A stretch of 64,000 bases of DNA from Paragonimus westermani (GCA_008508345.1 QNGE01002664.1:19194-83193), one strand, 5' to 3'. Shown: positions 1 through 12,046, numbered from the stretch's first letter. Notes: generated from the sequence alone by a model not told the origin. Numbers and translations: made by a program.

Positions 1-385
1 CTGCACCAATTGCAGTTCCACCAACACACCACATATCCAGTGTAAACCCGAAGGAATAAGACCGGGAGGTGTGCCAGTGGGGCCTTTCTGTCCAGCCGGC
101 CAATGCTGGTTAGCCACTTGATTGGCTAATAAGGAAAGGAAACTCTTATCTCTCGGAAGCTAAACAGAGAGAGGCTGCAATGACGAGATCTGAACTACGA
201 AGAAAGATTTATGAAGCGTAATACAAGAAGCGTTGCAGTATAAGAGTGCAGGTTACTGAATACACACACAAACACATTCACATTACAGCAAAACAGTAGC
301 TGTCACATTATATGGATAAACAGACTGGTTAACCAACTGATCACCAAACAACGTTGTGAAAACACGGATTGTTAGAACACGAAAA
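1..385 (+). repeat. Dispersed repeat R, copy 1 (cut by window edge)
   Basis: The first 240 bases closely match a direct copy at about 27040-27275 and an inverted copy at about 34677-34900. Bases about 287-370 match 27568-27650. Copy 1 and the inverted copy share a stretch of roughly 45 bases that the 27 kb copy lacks, and the 27 kb copy has about 270 extra bases between its two matching blocks. The repeat contains an open frame without stops in one copy (27001-27231), but no protein family is recognised. It is not a tRNA-type SINE. The left end is lost outside the window. Confidence 0.75.
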
Positions 386-1080
386 CTGGTTGATGCAAGC
401 ATTTCGTGTTGACATAGATGAACACGCGTATTGTTAATACTGTCATTGTCTTACCGGCGAGGTGTGCGATCTTCAACAGCAATCAGACTCAACGACTAAC
501 ATTTGACATAACGTCCGAATTTATGAGCAAATTTCTTGGTGAGAGGTGTCAATGGTGGTTTTTCCATCTGGAGTGTCTATGCTTGATGCCAGTGATTGAA
601 AACGAAAAGGACTTAGACTGAGTCGATTATCTTTTCTATTCAGTCCACTTCGATTATTTTCATTTGGGGTCTCGACAATTCTATCGTGAAAGACGACCTC
701 AAGGTAGCCAATTACGTTGGTCAATATCGGGTTGTCCAGTATGTCAGTTCCGCTGTTCAAATTGAATATATTTCTGTTCATCAAATCGAGTGAAGTACAG
801 CTTATCGTATTCGGAACGAAATAATTTAGAGAAAAACAACTGAATGACAAATGTCACATGGGCCATGAACACATCCTAGATTAGCGATTGCCCTCAGCGG
901 GTTAAGGAATTTCGGAGTTGCGTAATTACTAACACAGTTATACAACACTTGAATGGGTGTCAGTTGGTACGGATTAGTCGACGTGGAGTAGACACGATGA
1001 ACTGGTGGCTGTGATGTTTCACCGTAGATCCTGTCGATTCCTGTCCATGAATTCCAGTGATCCTTGGACATGATACTGCT
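386..1080. other. No gene recognised
   Basis: Short open frames exist on both strands but none shows a family motif, plausible splice sites or a repeat partner elsewhere in the window. It is treated as intergenic. Confidence 0.5.
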
Positions 1081-1084
1081 CATA

Positions 1085-1260
1085 CGGGACCAAAGAGAAG
1101 AATTAGAGTCGAATTTTGTTTGCGTTAGAGCTCGTCGGTTGTGCATACTTTTGTCACGGCTGCCAACTGGACTCCGATTGACGTCTTGGTGAGCGAACCA
1201 AATTGATCCTGGCACAATTGGTCTCATATTAGGCAACGAGCGAATGACGGTAATTAAATT
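1085..1260 (-). mobile_element. Degenerate hammerhead-type SINE
   Basis: Read on the minus strand this matches the SINE at 19480-19835 in its tRNA-like and ribozyme parts, and it matches the decayed copy at 3790-3955. The ribozyme core has drifted (CCGACGA in place of CTGACGA), the GAAA box is damaged and stem III is lost. It is an old, inactive copy. Confidence 0.6.
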
Positions 1261-3789
1261 CTCATGTAAGTAAAAGTTACAATTCATTGTGATTGATGTT
1301 CAGGTCATTCAGCAATAAGCAATCGGTCTGAATTTAGTAGCAAAAAAGGTATCGTTGTTGCACATTAGTGTGAAGTTAGTGTACGCCCACTAGAAATCAC
1401 TGTGATGATGCACTGATGATTGCATTCGACCGACGGACTATTCACCTCGCCTTTCTAGTTGTCTGATATAAGAAACCGATCACCATTATCGAAAATTTGA
1501 TACCTCGTTGCAAGGCATTTGATCTGCACACTTATTCTGGGATACAACAGAACCGAAGTCAGTGTGAAGAGCTTGAGGGAATGCGCTGGCCATTTACTAC
1601 ATTCAGAATTCGGTGCATAAAATACACATTTGAATAGGGACTATTCGTTGGAAATTTAAAATACACACATTGTTATATGGCTCTTGACGATTTAGGATCA
1701 TCCGCTCAATAGACCGTGACTGACGGTTCCACTAACGCTGATTCAGGTGATCGGATTAGTGGAACTATCTTCCACTTCCGGAGAAACGGCATGAAGGAAG
1801 ATGGAAATGATCAGAACTTACACGGTTCTGCTGACAATATTACAATGAAAGTACTCGCTGTCTCCCTCTCTCACACACATTGAATGTTAATTGACCGGAT
1901 ACTCAGATTGTCCAACAGAGATAGGCGTTCAAAATGGAGCAACCAAAAACGAGTTCGCACACAATCACCAGCCAACGGGAAATCGTTTCTTGAAAACAAT
2001 CGGGTACGGGCGTAATTGAGAGAGTGTCAATCAATATTAAAAAGACGCCTTTATTAGGTCCCCGGTGGTAGTTGCAAGAAAGAGAGAAAACATAAATTTC
2101 GTGCCTTCCGTACTGATACAACATTTACAATGACATTTGGCTGCACTCCAAGGTATAAAATACAAACAAATTTGAAAATTGACTTTCTACAAACAAACCA
2201 AACCTACTTCAACGAATTAAACATCCCGATTCGTTCCAAATATAGGTCGACAAGCGTAACAGACAAACTTCAGTAAATCCAACATACATTTGTCTTTTTG
2301 CCCTATAACCATGTTTTCGCCTCATATCAGACATGTTTGTGGGTAGTGATAACAACAATTGCGTTAATCGCGGTCGACGTTGACAGTAAACATGCAGTTT
2401 GTTTTATAATACAGTTGTACTATTCATGAACGAATTCGTGGTAGACAAACTTTTCTTCATTCCATATTCCATTGGAAACCGATGTCAATAACGTGAGTGA
2501 TTTGGTCCCATCAATCCAGAAGTTAGGACCGTCAGACTGTAGTGAACTTAATTAATTGCCTCTACCAGACTGTTTATTTCCATTTGTAGTGTGAATGAGA
2601 ACGGTGAACTGCTAAACTCTACAGTCGTTTAGCTAATCCGTAATTCTAAAAAACGGAGCAAGGTAACAGAACAACGGACTTTGAACAGTTGAGTTGACTT
2701 TATTTCAACAGATGGGTTAATCAAAGCGTATGGGGGGGACAGTAACCTGACTACGGCTGGAGGGTTATCATCGCAGATCACACCTTAAACACGTAATTTG
2801 GTATTTCAAGTTTACTACTTATTATGTTTAAGTAGTTCCAGCAGTTTGGATACCCCTGCTATGAGGGCTGGTAGGCCACATCTTGTGTGAAGTTGCGATC
2901 TAAGCGTAGGTGGGTGTTACGTTAAACTTGCCGTGCAAACATCCTATAAAGGATTTCAAAGGCCTACGATTGTAACGAACAAGGATGTCGGCAAATAAGC
3001 GCTTTCTTTACGTTGTATTACTAGGTAGAACACAAGTGATTGGACATTCACTAATTCTATCAGCAGTAGGAGTGTGAGCTGGGTTTGAAATCAGTGTTTG
3101 TCTGATCCATTCATCACTACAACCAGGTGCATAGTTGTTTGGCCTCGTGGCCGAATTATTACTTCTGACCGTTTAATCTTGACTGTCATGGCAACCCAGT
3201 GTATATATGAACGGTCAGCGAATTCAGCATATGAGGAAGACAAACAAGACGTGAAATTAATCGGTTCTCTTGTCTACTCATTCCACTTCAAGTATTGCAA
3301 TTCACTAGATTCACTTCATTGTTTTGATGTTTCGACGAACATGGTGTGGTGTTTTGCGTGGGAAACGAATTCCGCGAAGCAAAGTATGTTGGCCAAAGTT
3401 GGGAAGCCCCACACGTTAATTCCTCTGTTCAGACAAAATTTATTTTCATTCGTCAAGTCGTATCTCGAGCGAAATATTCCCTAGAGAAACAAATGAACGG
3501 AAAGATACAGGATAAATTACATAGGTGTACAGTACTTGAGTTGGTCAACAAGGGCTAGATAGGACAAGCGGATGGCTGCGGTTTACCCCGTAGACCGCCT
3601 GGATAACTTGCTAAACGCCAGTGATTCTTGGGCCTGATTCTGCTTACACGGGACTGTGTGCATCATCAGCGCTTCCACCGAGTAAACACTATACTCCTGG
3701 TACCTCACGAACTTAGACAATGTGTAAAGGTCGAACAACTCTGATAACTGTCTATGCGTTTCAAGTTCAGACGGAGTTTTGACCAGTTC
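1261..3789. other. Intergenic, no gene recognised
   Basis: About 2.5 kb without a recognisable gene or element. An open frame of 128 codons at 3098-3484 on the plus strand is the longest. It has no signal peptide, no domain motif and no splice context I can support, so it is not annotated as a gene. Confidence 0.5.
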
Positions 3790-3955
3790 CTATGGGAAAG
3801 AAATACTGAACTTGAATTGTGTTTTCACTACAACTAATCAGTTGTGCATACTCCTGCTATAACCGCCGATTGAGCTTCGATTCTTGTCCTCGTGAGTCAA
3901 CCGTGTAGACCCTTAGCACCAATGACCTCATATTAATTACGAGCGAATGTACGCG
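3790..3955 (-). mobile_element. Degenerate hammerhead-type SINE
   Basis: Minus-strand relic aligned by eye with 1085-1260, including the shared stretch around GGTTGTGCATACT and the block near the end containing ACGAGCGAATG. The A box, B box and ribozyme core are all eroded. Confidence 0.5.
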
Positions 3956-4189
3956 AATGAAGACCTAAAACAAAGCTATGGTTCATTGGGAGTGGTGTTC
4001 AGATTACATAAACATTTTGGACTGTCGCTGAGACGCTGTGCTGTGAGTCCGAATGTGTATAAATTAGTTATTGAAAGGATTTTAACCCACATGTAGACAT
4101 ACAGTGTTAAATTTCCACGGTTACTGCATGCCAAAAACACAAATATGGCTAGTCGTACACCGTTGTAAACACTGATAAACTCAGTAGAA

Positions 4190-4440
4190 GGTAAGGGCTT
4201 CCGCTGGATTCGAATCAGTGACAGAAACCGCATGCCAAAGTCTTCAGGTGCCGCCACATCTGTGGTAAAAGCCACACTACGTGTGGTTAACCGAGTCCAA
4301 ATTCAAAATCTCTGAGCCGTTGATGTGGCTTCTCAGCTCAGTTGGTAAGGTTTTTGCCGCGTTTACGTATGTTGCTTCCGCCGCTGATTTGTATCCAGTC
4401 GAAGTTCCGATTTTTCGTGGTTGGTCTCTTGCGAATTTGC
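4190..4440. mobile_element. Head-to-head fragments of SINE family 2
   Basis: Bases about 4195-4235 are the reverse complement of the B-box region of SINE family 2 (GATTCGAATCCAGC on the minus strand). Bases about 4290-4400 are a plus-strand copy of the region ending in the tRNA-like head (GTGGCTTCTCAGCTCAGTTGG). The full-length relatives are at 42433-42715 and 48927-49272. The opposing pieces suggest one copy landed in or beside another, followed by decay. Confidence 0.6.
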
Positions 4441-5089
4441 ACTGAATTAACCAGTGACCAACATAAAATAACTTTCTGGTTAACGCAAGCAAGTGGAAGG
4501 TTGACCCAATCCCACGATCGTACTAGTTACTTGGCTTGCCAGTTTCTCAGAAATCACAACTCCCTATCTCAACCAATGAACAACTGAGCATTGCAAATCA
4601 GTGACATGCGCGAACTACCGACCTCACTCGTTTTCAATAGCACCCAGCCTTGACTAACCTAATTGAGTGCAATATGTCCTGTGCATCATCACATGGCTTA
4701 TTCGGGTCGCATAACAGCAAATAATAAATATACCAGTTTATTCTGACCAGCATTAAATCCTCTTAGACAAACCACCGAAAGTATATACTCTTTGTGGATA
4801 TATACTAGAAACCAAATGGATTGTAAACAAACGATTACATAATTTACTAACTGAGCTGTTTAGTAATAGTCGCATAAACTACTAGAAGCCCGACTGTTTG
4901 GCACTTTGACCAGAACCGTCCTCGCCGAGAGCGGTGGATCGGTGAACATTTGAATACGAAGTAAGAAGCAACGGGAGCCGATTAGGGTAGACTGGGAATG
5001 TGAACATACCGTTGATGTCACGTGGGGCAGCGTTTGCGATATGCAATTTTAGTGAACACAACGCAGCAGGCGACCCCTTGTGGTTCAAC
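4441..5089. other. Intergenic, no gene recognised
   Basis: Nothing supportable is seen here beyond AT-rich stretches. Open frames are short and overlap on both strands. Confidence 0.5.
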
Positions 5090-5530
5090 GCAATGAAACA
5101 GTCACAGACTTCATATTTTGCGGCCGTTGTGTCATTGTCCAACCACTTCCTGAGTTTACTGAACTATCACTGGTATCCGGCGGAGTGAACATTTCGCCAC
5201 AGCAGGTTATGCAGTTCAGTTGTTAGACCACTCGGATGCATATTAATGTTGTTCATGCGAACATCCTATTTGACGGGTTGGCAAATTGACAAAGAGAGAT
5301 GTCGGCTGCAACGTCCATCTGAATCCGGTCGAATGTGAGTGACGCTCATTTTGAAAAAAGACCAAATATTCCATCACATTCACAGGAGAATCATGCATGA
5401 GTAATGCAAGTTGTATCGGAATGGTGATTCATTGGTCTCCACACGGTCTCCACGTCATACAATGCACATCACATATGACCACTTGGAAGACACCTTTATT
5501 CTACTCAATTAACAATATGACTACCGAACC
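5090..5530 (+). repeat. Diverged repeat X, copy 1
   Basis: This aligns by eye with 7700-8110 in the same orientation. Anchors are GACGGGTTGGC near 5273 and 7843, and TCATGCATGAG near 5391 and 7960. A short part at about 5305-5345 resembles the 3-prime tail of the hammerhead SINE (CATCTGAAT, then AATGTGAGTGACG). It is probably an old transposon-derived repeat of unknown class. Confidence 0.5.
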
Positions 5531-6540
5531 TATATTTATGGACATCGTCCAGAAAATGTCAACCATCAATAATCCAAAGTTTCTTAATTCGGTTGATTAC
5601 CTACCCCTTTCCGGCAATATGAACCACTTAATGTGTTAGTTGTTCGTGGGCAAAATGGTCCAGAATATAACCATGTCTATAGTAGACCACCACTTACGAA
5701 TTTGTGCAGTAAGCCAACGAATCAAGCTAGCAGCCTGGCTGCATAGCGAAACTTATTAACCCATCATCTCAACATCCGACGTTACGTTCGAACAGAGCAT
5801 GCGGATAATGGATCTATTAATTTGCCACCTACTCCTCATTTCTTTGTTCAATCACCCAAATCGCTATGGCCTACTAGCACGACACTAGAGTGGCTAGTCT
5901 GTAATCCCAAGATGCTTTCAGATTCACACCTTACCGGGGACCACCCAATCGCAACATGTCTGTGAATTGTGGTTGTTGTGGTCACCACACACCGGTGAGA
6001 TATTTAATGCTGCACCCCCAGTGGACTGCCGGCCGTGTTGTTCATATGAGAACGTGCTCCTTGAGTGGAGCACTTGCAAATATCCGTCGATGTGATTCCC
6101 ACTTCTGAGGAATTGGTCTTCAGTGTGTTAGTCCAATTGTCACATGTTGATTATGTAATCACGTTCGGATGATCACAGAGGTACATGCCCGATGGTGTTG
6201 GGATCTGGCAACATCGGTGTTCTACGATTGAGTCACAGTGTCTTGCATACATATTCTTGGATGCATTTCCTATAATGCGGTGGCCTGTTATCTTGCTGAG
6301 ATCATTGTAGCATTTTACTGGTAATCTTTGAGCAAGTGTTGACATGCTATGCTCGAAGCATTCCAAATTACGATGAGTTCGTTGTGATTGTGGGCTATCA
6401 CCCCGGCAACGTTTACAAAATGTAGCTTGAGTGGTTACAATAGCTGTAACCCAGCAGGAGACACCCAGTCATCTGTAGTGGAGCTCTTAATCGGGATAGC
6501 TTGAGTACCTACTAACAGTTAACGATATCTGATGAGTGGT
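5531..6540. other. Intergenic, no gene recognised
   Basis: About 1 kb without an identifiable gene. Short frames only. The isolated CTGATGAG near 6530 has no paired ribozyme stems. Confidence 0.45.
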
Positions 6541-6544
6541 CGAA

Positions 6545-6850
6545 GATGTTGGTTCTCACAAGTGGAAGTGGTTGAGCGTTCACACATGATAATTTGGTCG
6601 TGCCTAATGTGAGGTCAGGGGCGCAGTGGTCAGCACGGAAGCCTCATGAAAGTGTGGTCAGAGTTCTAGTCCCTGCAGTGGTAAGGATATGCACTACTGA
6701 CGAGCTCTAACAAGAGCGAAGCCCGAATCTGGTGCTTCTTTTCGGAACAGGTCGATCAAAATTTCTGTGGGGATTGGACAGCTCCGATCAGTTGTGGGTG
6801 ATGTTGCCTCTGTATGAAATAACGATATCCCAGTGACAGTCAAAGAAAAG
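6545..6850 (+). mobile_element. tRNA-derived SINE with hammerhead domain
   Basis: The copy contains an A-box-like GGCGCAGTGG at about 6620, a B-box-like GAGTTCTAGTCC at about 6661 (decayed from GAGTTCAAATCC), then a hammerhead-type segment at 6691-6735. Upstream it shares GGTCGTGCCTAATGTGAGGTC with the copy at 59340-59600. The layout of a Pol III promoter followed by a ribozyme is that of the schistosome Sm-alpha family. Confidence 0.8.
6691..6735 (+). ncRNA. Hammerhead ribozyme, one core change
   Basis: Stem I strand GCACTA, core CTGACGA, stem II GCTCT/AGAGC (five pairs, AACA loop), then GAAG where GAAA is expected, a very short stem III, TC at the cleavage position, and stem I return TGGTGC. 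Stem I pairs with one mismatch against the complement. Because the last A of the GAAA box is G, activity is probably reduced or lost. Confidence 0.65.
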
Positions 6851-7214
6851 GCTACGTCAACGGTTTCGATCTTTATCATTAAGATCGATGCACAGACCTA
6901 ATGCAGTGGAGCTCGTCTGGATCGTGTCCTGTCCTGTTCCGTTTTGTTACTTTGTTCCGACCCGGGTCCAAACGCGTCGTGCGCGCCCGTGTACTGACCG
7001 CACCAAGTCACATCCAGTTGGTGCGTTCCAAATGGTTGAGTGTGCAAACGGTATCCTCGGGAGTATGTGCGTTCGGGCCGGTGAATGCATGGACGTTCAT
7101 GTGCAGGTTGTGACAGTGAGCGTCACTCATACCTATTACAGTGGACCACTAGGTGCGAGCAGTCAATCAGTTTGTTGCGATAATTGATGGGTTTGCTTTG
7201 TAGCCGTGGTGGTT
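6851..7214. other. No gene recognised
   Basis: This stretch has a GC-richer patch around 6950-7000. Overlapping short frames on the plus strand show no family motif. Part of it may belong to the gypsy element whose integrase relic follows. Confidence 0.4.
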
Positions 7215-7680
7215 GATAAGCTAACTTAGATGGAAGGTACTGCAAGTGACCTGCGCAGTTTGTTGGATCAGGAGGGGTTGCATTGTCCGAATAGGTTAGT
7301 AGCTGACCAAGTGTCATAAATAATTTGTGCCGGGTAATACTGACTGTCAGTACGAACAAAGTTACGTAATCCACGAAGCATCAGTGGTAGTTGATCAAAT
7401 CAAGCGGTTGATTCTAGTTTGGTGGCTAGAGCAACCCTTAGTGTTCGGTGCAGTCTTTCGAGCATTCCGGTGGGTTTTGGGTGGTACGCTGTGATATGAA
7501 TCTGGTGAATCCCAATGAGATGTTTAAGTTGCCCAAACAAATGATACTCGAATTGGGAACGGTGGTCCGTAGTTATAGTGGACGGTATACCAAAGCGTGA
7601 AATCTATCCGACTAGAAATGTTGTTGCCAGGGTTTGAGTGGTGGTATCACAGATCGGAAACGAGATGAGATGACCCCTAC
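7215..7680 (-). pseudogene. Ty3/gypsy integrase relic
   Basis: Reading the minus strand, one frame gives an integrase-core-like series: WISRFG-type text with the Trp codon mutated to TAG, then PSTITTDHRSQFE (second Asp of the DDE triad kept), AYHPKPTGMLERLHR (the usual AYHPQSNGMVERFHR block carrying the catalytic Glu) and YPAQIIYDT, matching the SPAELVYGT block downstream of gypsy integrase cores. At least three in-frame stops break it. The first Asp and the zinc finger are not recognisable, and there are no LTRs beside it. It is a dead fragment. Confidence 0.8.
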
Positions 7681-7699
7681 ACGTCTAACTGACCGGAAC

Positions 7700-8110
7700 A
7701 GCCAGAGATGTCATATATTATGGTTGCTGTGTCGTTGTCTAACGGTTTTCGGTTCAGTTATCCGACCAATTGAATGAATGTTGTGAGATGCTAGAAACCA
7801 GCGACACCGCACATCAGTGATCCTCACGCCACCGTCACACTTGACGGGTTGGCCAGCTGACAAAGAAGGAAGCCGGCTTGAAAGTCCAATTGGGTGCAAT
7901 CGAAAGCGAGAGTTGTTTAGTTCAAAAGAGACCAAAGAGTTTAATGTCCTCACAGGAAAGTCATGCATGAGAAACGCAAATGGCATCGAAATCATTATTC
8001 ATTAATATCTTCCGTTGGAATCCATATGTGTACGTCACACAGTGCGTATCACCTGTGGCCAGTTGGCAAATATCTTTCTTCCATTCAACTAATGATATGG
8101 CCGCGTGATC
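7700..8110 (+). repeat. Diverged repeat X, copy 2
   Basis: Partner of 5090-5530 in the same orientation, about 2.6 kb away. The similarity is patchy but collinear over roughly 400 bases. No coding capacity or terminal structure is recognised. Confidence 0.5.
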
Positions 8111-8498
8111 ACCAACCATGGACACTGTCTGTAAAATTCCGAATGGAAGCTTCTAATTCCGATGGATTACTTTCACCTCTACAGTACCAAGCTGAAATCA
8201 TAGTATTCTCCCAACAGCAGACTATGATTGATCAAGGGGTATATGACATGTTTGGAGCTGGAAGACCAGTCTAATCCAAAGAAATTAGATTGCACGTACG
8301 ATTGCGGGGAATCAGTATCGCTGACATGCATAACGAAATGGTTGCTCCGGAAGCCATATGAGAATGTAATTTTAGAATGGAAAAGATCGGTCGTCAAAAG
8401 TCGATTAACTTTAAGTTGTAGAAGGGCATGAGCAATCCGTCCAATCAGCAGACGCGTGAAGCGAAAGCGCTCCAGGGGAGTGAGACAACGTGCGTCAG
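8111..8498. other. 3-prime flank of GT14 copy B
   Basis: This lies immediately downstream of the minus-strand stop codon of the GT14 gene and presumably holds its 3-prime UTR. I see no clear AATAAA signal close to the stop. Open frames on both strands are not convincing. Confidence 0.4.
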
Positions 8499-9002
8499 TC
8501 ACAAATGATTCCATGACATTGCATGATTGCTGTAGTAGGTCAGATTGAAACTCGGATGATGTTGCTTGTGGGTGACTTCATATTTCACCTTCGCAATTAG
8601 CCACAGCTCAAGTGCTGCGTGTGCGTCTGGCTCCACATTTGGTATGAATTTGTTGGCAAATAGTTGAGGACCCGATTGAAGCTTTGGCAAATCGGCCCAT
8701 CCGAGCATACAAATTTTGTTTCTCCACTGGTTACTTCGGCATGGCAATTTGGCAGCATACCAAATTTTGAGTCTGACGACTGATTTTTGTAAGTTTGTTT
8801 CGTGTACTCCCAGAAATGCTCCGGGAATTGGGAATGTGTCAGGGTTGTGATTCAGGTTGGCGAAGTATGTCTCGTCGGGTATTTTGTTTGCGGCCTGACT
8901 TGCCAGAGTGTTGTACAATTGTTTCGCTCGAGAATTGTTCAGCATGTAGTCGACGAACTCGCGACGGACAATCACGTGAACCGGCTCCTTGTACCAGGTG
9001 AA
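8499..9002 (-). CDS. GT14 beta-1,6-GlcNAc-transferase copy B, exon 2
   Basis: This is the C-terminal exon (167 codons plus stop) of a Golgi type II glycosyltransferase of family GT14, the core-2/I-branching beta-1,6-N-acetylglucosaminyltransferases that add GlcNAc from UDP-GlcNAc to O-glycans. It begins after a CCACACCACAG acceptor in phase 0, with FTWYKEPVHVIVRREFVDYM matching the family block before the catalytic Glu. IPDETYFANL holds that Glu (PDE; the equivalent of Glu320 in mouse C2GnT). Later come ICMLGWADL and QLFANKF, also family landmarks. Copy B differs from copy A at many residues here, unlike in exon 1. The open frame continues upstream of the acceptor, but that stretch is intronic by comparison with the family. 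Confidence 0.85.
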   Translation of the reverse strand, partial: FTWYKEPVHVIVRREFVDYMLNNSRAKQLYNTLASQAANKIPDETYFANLNHNPDTFPIPGAFLGVHETNLQKSVVRLKIWYAAKLPCRSNQWRNKICMLGWADLPKLQSGPQLFANKFIPNVEPDAHAALELWLIAKVKYEVTHKQHHPSFNLTYYSNHAMSWNHL

Positions 9003-10980
9003 CTGTGGTGTGGAAATCGCGGTCATGGTGGGTCGGGGGCGGGGTGAGAAAGAGGTGTTTAGAGTTTGAATTCGTCTATTCAAGTGGACGGGATTTCAAA
9101 GTCAGTTGTCTGCAGCAGTTTTGTACACAGCAAATCGGAATGGTTATTCACGACATTGATAGTGTAGTGCAGCTTACTAGATCACGCTACAGCGATCAGT
9201 GTTGCGCACTTCCAGGACCCCAAGGAAATGCGTCAAACTAGCGACCGTGCTGTTCAAGCCGGTCATTGCGGATTGTGAAGCTTTTTCTTGTGGTGGAGCC
9301 TGAGAGCCTTAGTGTTAGGGAAGACTGTGTGGAATTGTTCACTAAATTGGGCAGGTGTTTATACTCGGATGTAAAAAAACTGTGATGATATTGACGATGA
9401 TTTGAACGTATTTGTACGATGTACTGATTCAGGCAATAGCAAACAATCGTGTCAACAGTCCATAAGCCGGACATCGGGCCGTATTGATTGGTCCGGTGTT
9501 TAGGACTATTTGAGTGTTTGGTGGCTGTGTTACTTGAAGCTTCAGGTAATGAAACAAAATTCCGGTTGCTTTTACTTTTCATGTTATCCTCCATAATGAT
9601 TGTCGCTCGAAACTCTGCTTCCCTGATGTTTGAACTGGCACAAATGTGGGATCGATAGGAGTGGACGTTTTTGATTTACCTGAGCAGTGTTTACTCCGCT
9701 GCCTACCACGCCTCATAACCGTTCTCTTTTTAAAGTGCGTTGTTTCACTATATTGACGGTCTCAACTGATTGGAATTTTCAACGCGGTGACCGTAGGATG
9801 ATGCTGTTTCCAGCTTACCGTCCTAGCACTATACCAACGCTGCATACTTCCGCAATAACAATTTGTGACCACTGTATTTTCTGGTGGTATCTTTCTTACG
9901 TACAGATCAAATAGTTGGCAAACAATTTGAGGGCCGGACTCATTTCCCACACCCTCACCACTCTTGTAACTCGTGACCTAGTCATTACAACAAAGTCCTG
10001 TAGCAATGTGAATGACTGCGAACCAAATTACATATATGCACTGCCGCGTGTCCGTTATAACCAGGACAGTCAGCGTCACGGATTTTTCGGACGGTGCTAT
10101 TTCTATCCTCGAGATTGATTACCGCGTGAATTCAAGGCAAGCCGTAGCTTATCGACCGGTCAAGTTAATTGAAGCAATACTAGTCGCAGAATCCCCACCA
10201 CAAATGTGCGTGCAAAAGTGACTAATTGTGACGCTCAGACCTTCTTGATTTTAACAGACACGTGGCCACTATATGTTTGTATTTTGGTTCAAAGTATTGT
10301 GCACATTTTCACTGTCGTTCCCAATGTTCATGTCACACGCGGTGTGACTAATCGACTTATGAACAAAGGGTTTATTACGTAAACTACTTGTTATTAGTGT
10401 AAGATTATAGTCGGTAGTAATGATCAATTTATGACAAGCCATCGAACCAGTAGACGTAAGTTCGTCTGAATAGCACTTACCGAAGATAATATGCAAAGAG
10501 GATATTTTGGAAAAGTACAGTTGTGGTAGGATTATGTGCTCATTCTGTGTGTCCCAGTACAAGTGATTAATGCCAGTTTGATTCAACGTTCATATACATT
10601 GATTGCGATCCATAGATTTCTCGAGTTATTTTCACCCGTTTTTGTGCAAACTTGATTTTTGTCTGAGAGAACTTTAAATAATAATCAATCTGCAGCCTTC
10701 CTGTACGATTAGATTGTTACTTGTGAGTGTTATACACTGCCCAATTTGATACTAATGTGAGTGCTGCTAAGAGACGGGGTAGTCGTATAATTTTGTATGC
10801 TGGTGGATGACTTGCTCGCCAAATAACAACGAAGTGCTTACATATGGAAGATTCTGCTCGGAGCGATTCAGGCGTCAATAGTGAGGATGTCACGCCTAAG
10901 TGAATTTTGGTACAATACGAGAAACGTCAGTGATTTGGTGAAACACACACAAAGTACAGGTTGTTTTAACAAGAACCCAC
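9003..10980 (-). other. Intron of GT14 copy B
   Basis: This is a 1978-base intron bounded by GTGGGT at the donor and CCACACCACAG at the acceptor. About 200-250 bases next to exon 2 (about 9003-9300) are similar to the matching part of the copy A intron (about 25520-25786), so the two introns share ancestry. The remainder is unrelated and about 1.2 kb longer, partly because of a Penelope-like fragment at 10010-10230. Confidence 0.7.
10010..10230 (+). pseudogene. Penelope-like element C-terminal fragment
   Basis: The plus-strand frame ends in LIEAILVAESPPQMCVQK, like the end of GIY-YIG endonucleases of Penelope-like elements (a hydrophobic I/E/A block followed by LCVQK). Nothing of the reverse transcriptase is seen nearby. 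It lies in the intron of the GT14 gene on the opposite strand. The call rests on this short tail only. Confidence 0.45.
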
Positions 10981-11643
10981 GTTGAATCCCAGAGAGCGTG
11001 CGTCGGAAAAACGATCTTTGTTTCGTTCACCGTGTGCCGCATCGACCACATTAGTGCCATTCATGGCACGCAGTGCACTCACAATTTCCCAGTTGGTCTT
11101 CAATGGAAACTCATGTCCAGTCAGATTGATCCAGTATTTCCATTTGGCATCTGCTTGCATCAGAAGCTGTGCGCACAACAGTTCCGGTTGAAGTACACTC
11201 AACGTTCCCCACTTCACATCCAAGCGTTTCTCCGAAGGAACGAACAAGATATTGCTGCCGAGCAGCCTTGCCGCTTGGTGTAAATAGCTCTCGCTTGCTT
11301 TCGGAGTTTTTCGATCCACATGAATGCAATATTGATTGTGTGATCGATAGATAGCTTTCAGCAATCTTACTGCTCGATCTAGATCGGTGAACACCATAAT
11401 GCTGTAGGCCAGTGGGAAATCCAGCTCCTCTGGACGTTCACTGCTGACAGACGATAGATTTACTCCGTTACTGCTGTGTTCGTAATCCTTGCGTTCCACT
11501 GCTGTGATGGAATGTCCCGTTAGAACATCGAGCATTTGGCTGCAAACATACACCAGTCCATACGTTGTCATTACTAATATATACAACCCAGCCGCTTTGT
11601 TGAACCACATTCGTAGGTGAGCGTCGGTGATTTGATTCCGCAT
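10981..11643 (-). CDS. GT14 beta-1,6-GlcNAc-transferase copy B, exon 1
   Basis: First coding exon (221 codons, phase 0 at a GTGGGT donor). Exons 1 and 2 together give 388 residues, close to the usual GT14 size. The ATG lies two bases after a TTTCTTCAG acceptor, so an upstream non-coding exon is likely. Residues about 18-37 (AAGLYILVMTTYGLVYVCSQ) form the single membrane anchor of a type II Golgi protein. A short stem follows, then the catalytic domain: FPLAYSIMVFTDLDRAVRLL, YCIHVDRKT, the ILFV..EKRLDVKWG block and LTGHEFPLKTNWEIV. Potential N-glycosylation sites are NLT and NGT. The catalytic segment is nearly identical in DNA to copy A, but the anchor and stem are unrelated. Confidence 0.88.
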
Positions 11644-12045
11644 TCCTGAAGAAAGCTATAACGTACTGAAGAGGGAGGTGTACAGTACGTTAGACTAAAT
11701 TTACCTTAGTTTAAAATCAGTCTCTTTGTAAAGCGGACACTTGGATACGGGCTGTATGGGCGGAAGCCAAGGTGAGATCAACTCGGTTAGTTGCATACTC
11801 CCAGGTGTTTAAATAAGAATGGTTGTACTGTGAGATCACAAGATTCGTACTCTGATTGTTGACCCGAAGACTGTCAGTGCCGTACCATCTCTACTGCGTC
11901 TGTATGCTCACAATCTCTGGTGATGTATCCTAATTGAAAGCGTGGGTATATCGTGACGTAATTTTGAACTAGATTGTTGTTAAAATGTCTCAGCGAGCGA
12001 CCTCAGTTTTCAGCATAGTCTTGATTGATACAGTTGAAATGAACT
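11644..12045. other. 5-prime flank of GT14 copy B
   Basis: This must contain the upstream non-coding exon implied by the splice acceptor just before the ATG, but its limits and promoter cannot be placed from sequence alone. Confidence 0.4.
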
Positions 12046-12046
12046 G

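Noticed and set aside
3098..3484. 128-codon plus-strand open frame
   Set aside because: No signal peptide, domain, splice context or repeat partner; a frame of this length occurs by chance in a 64-kb eukaryotic window.
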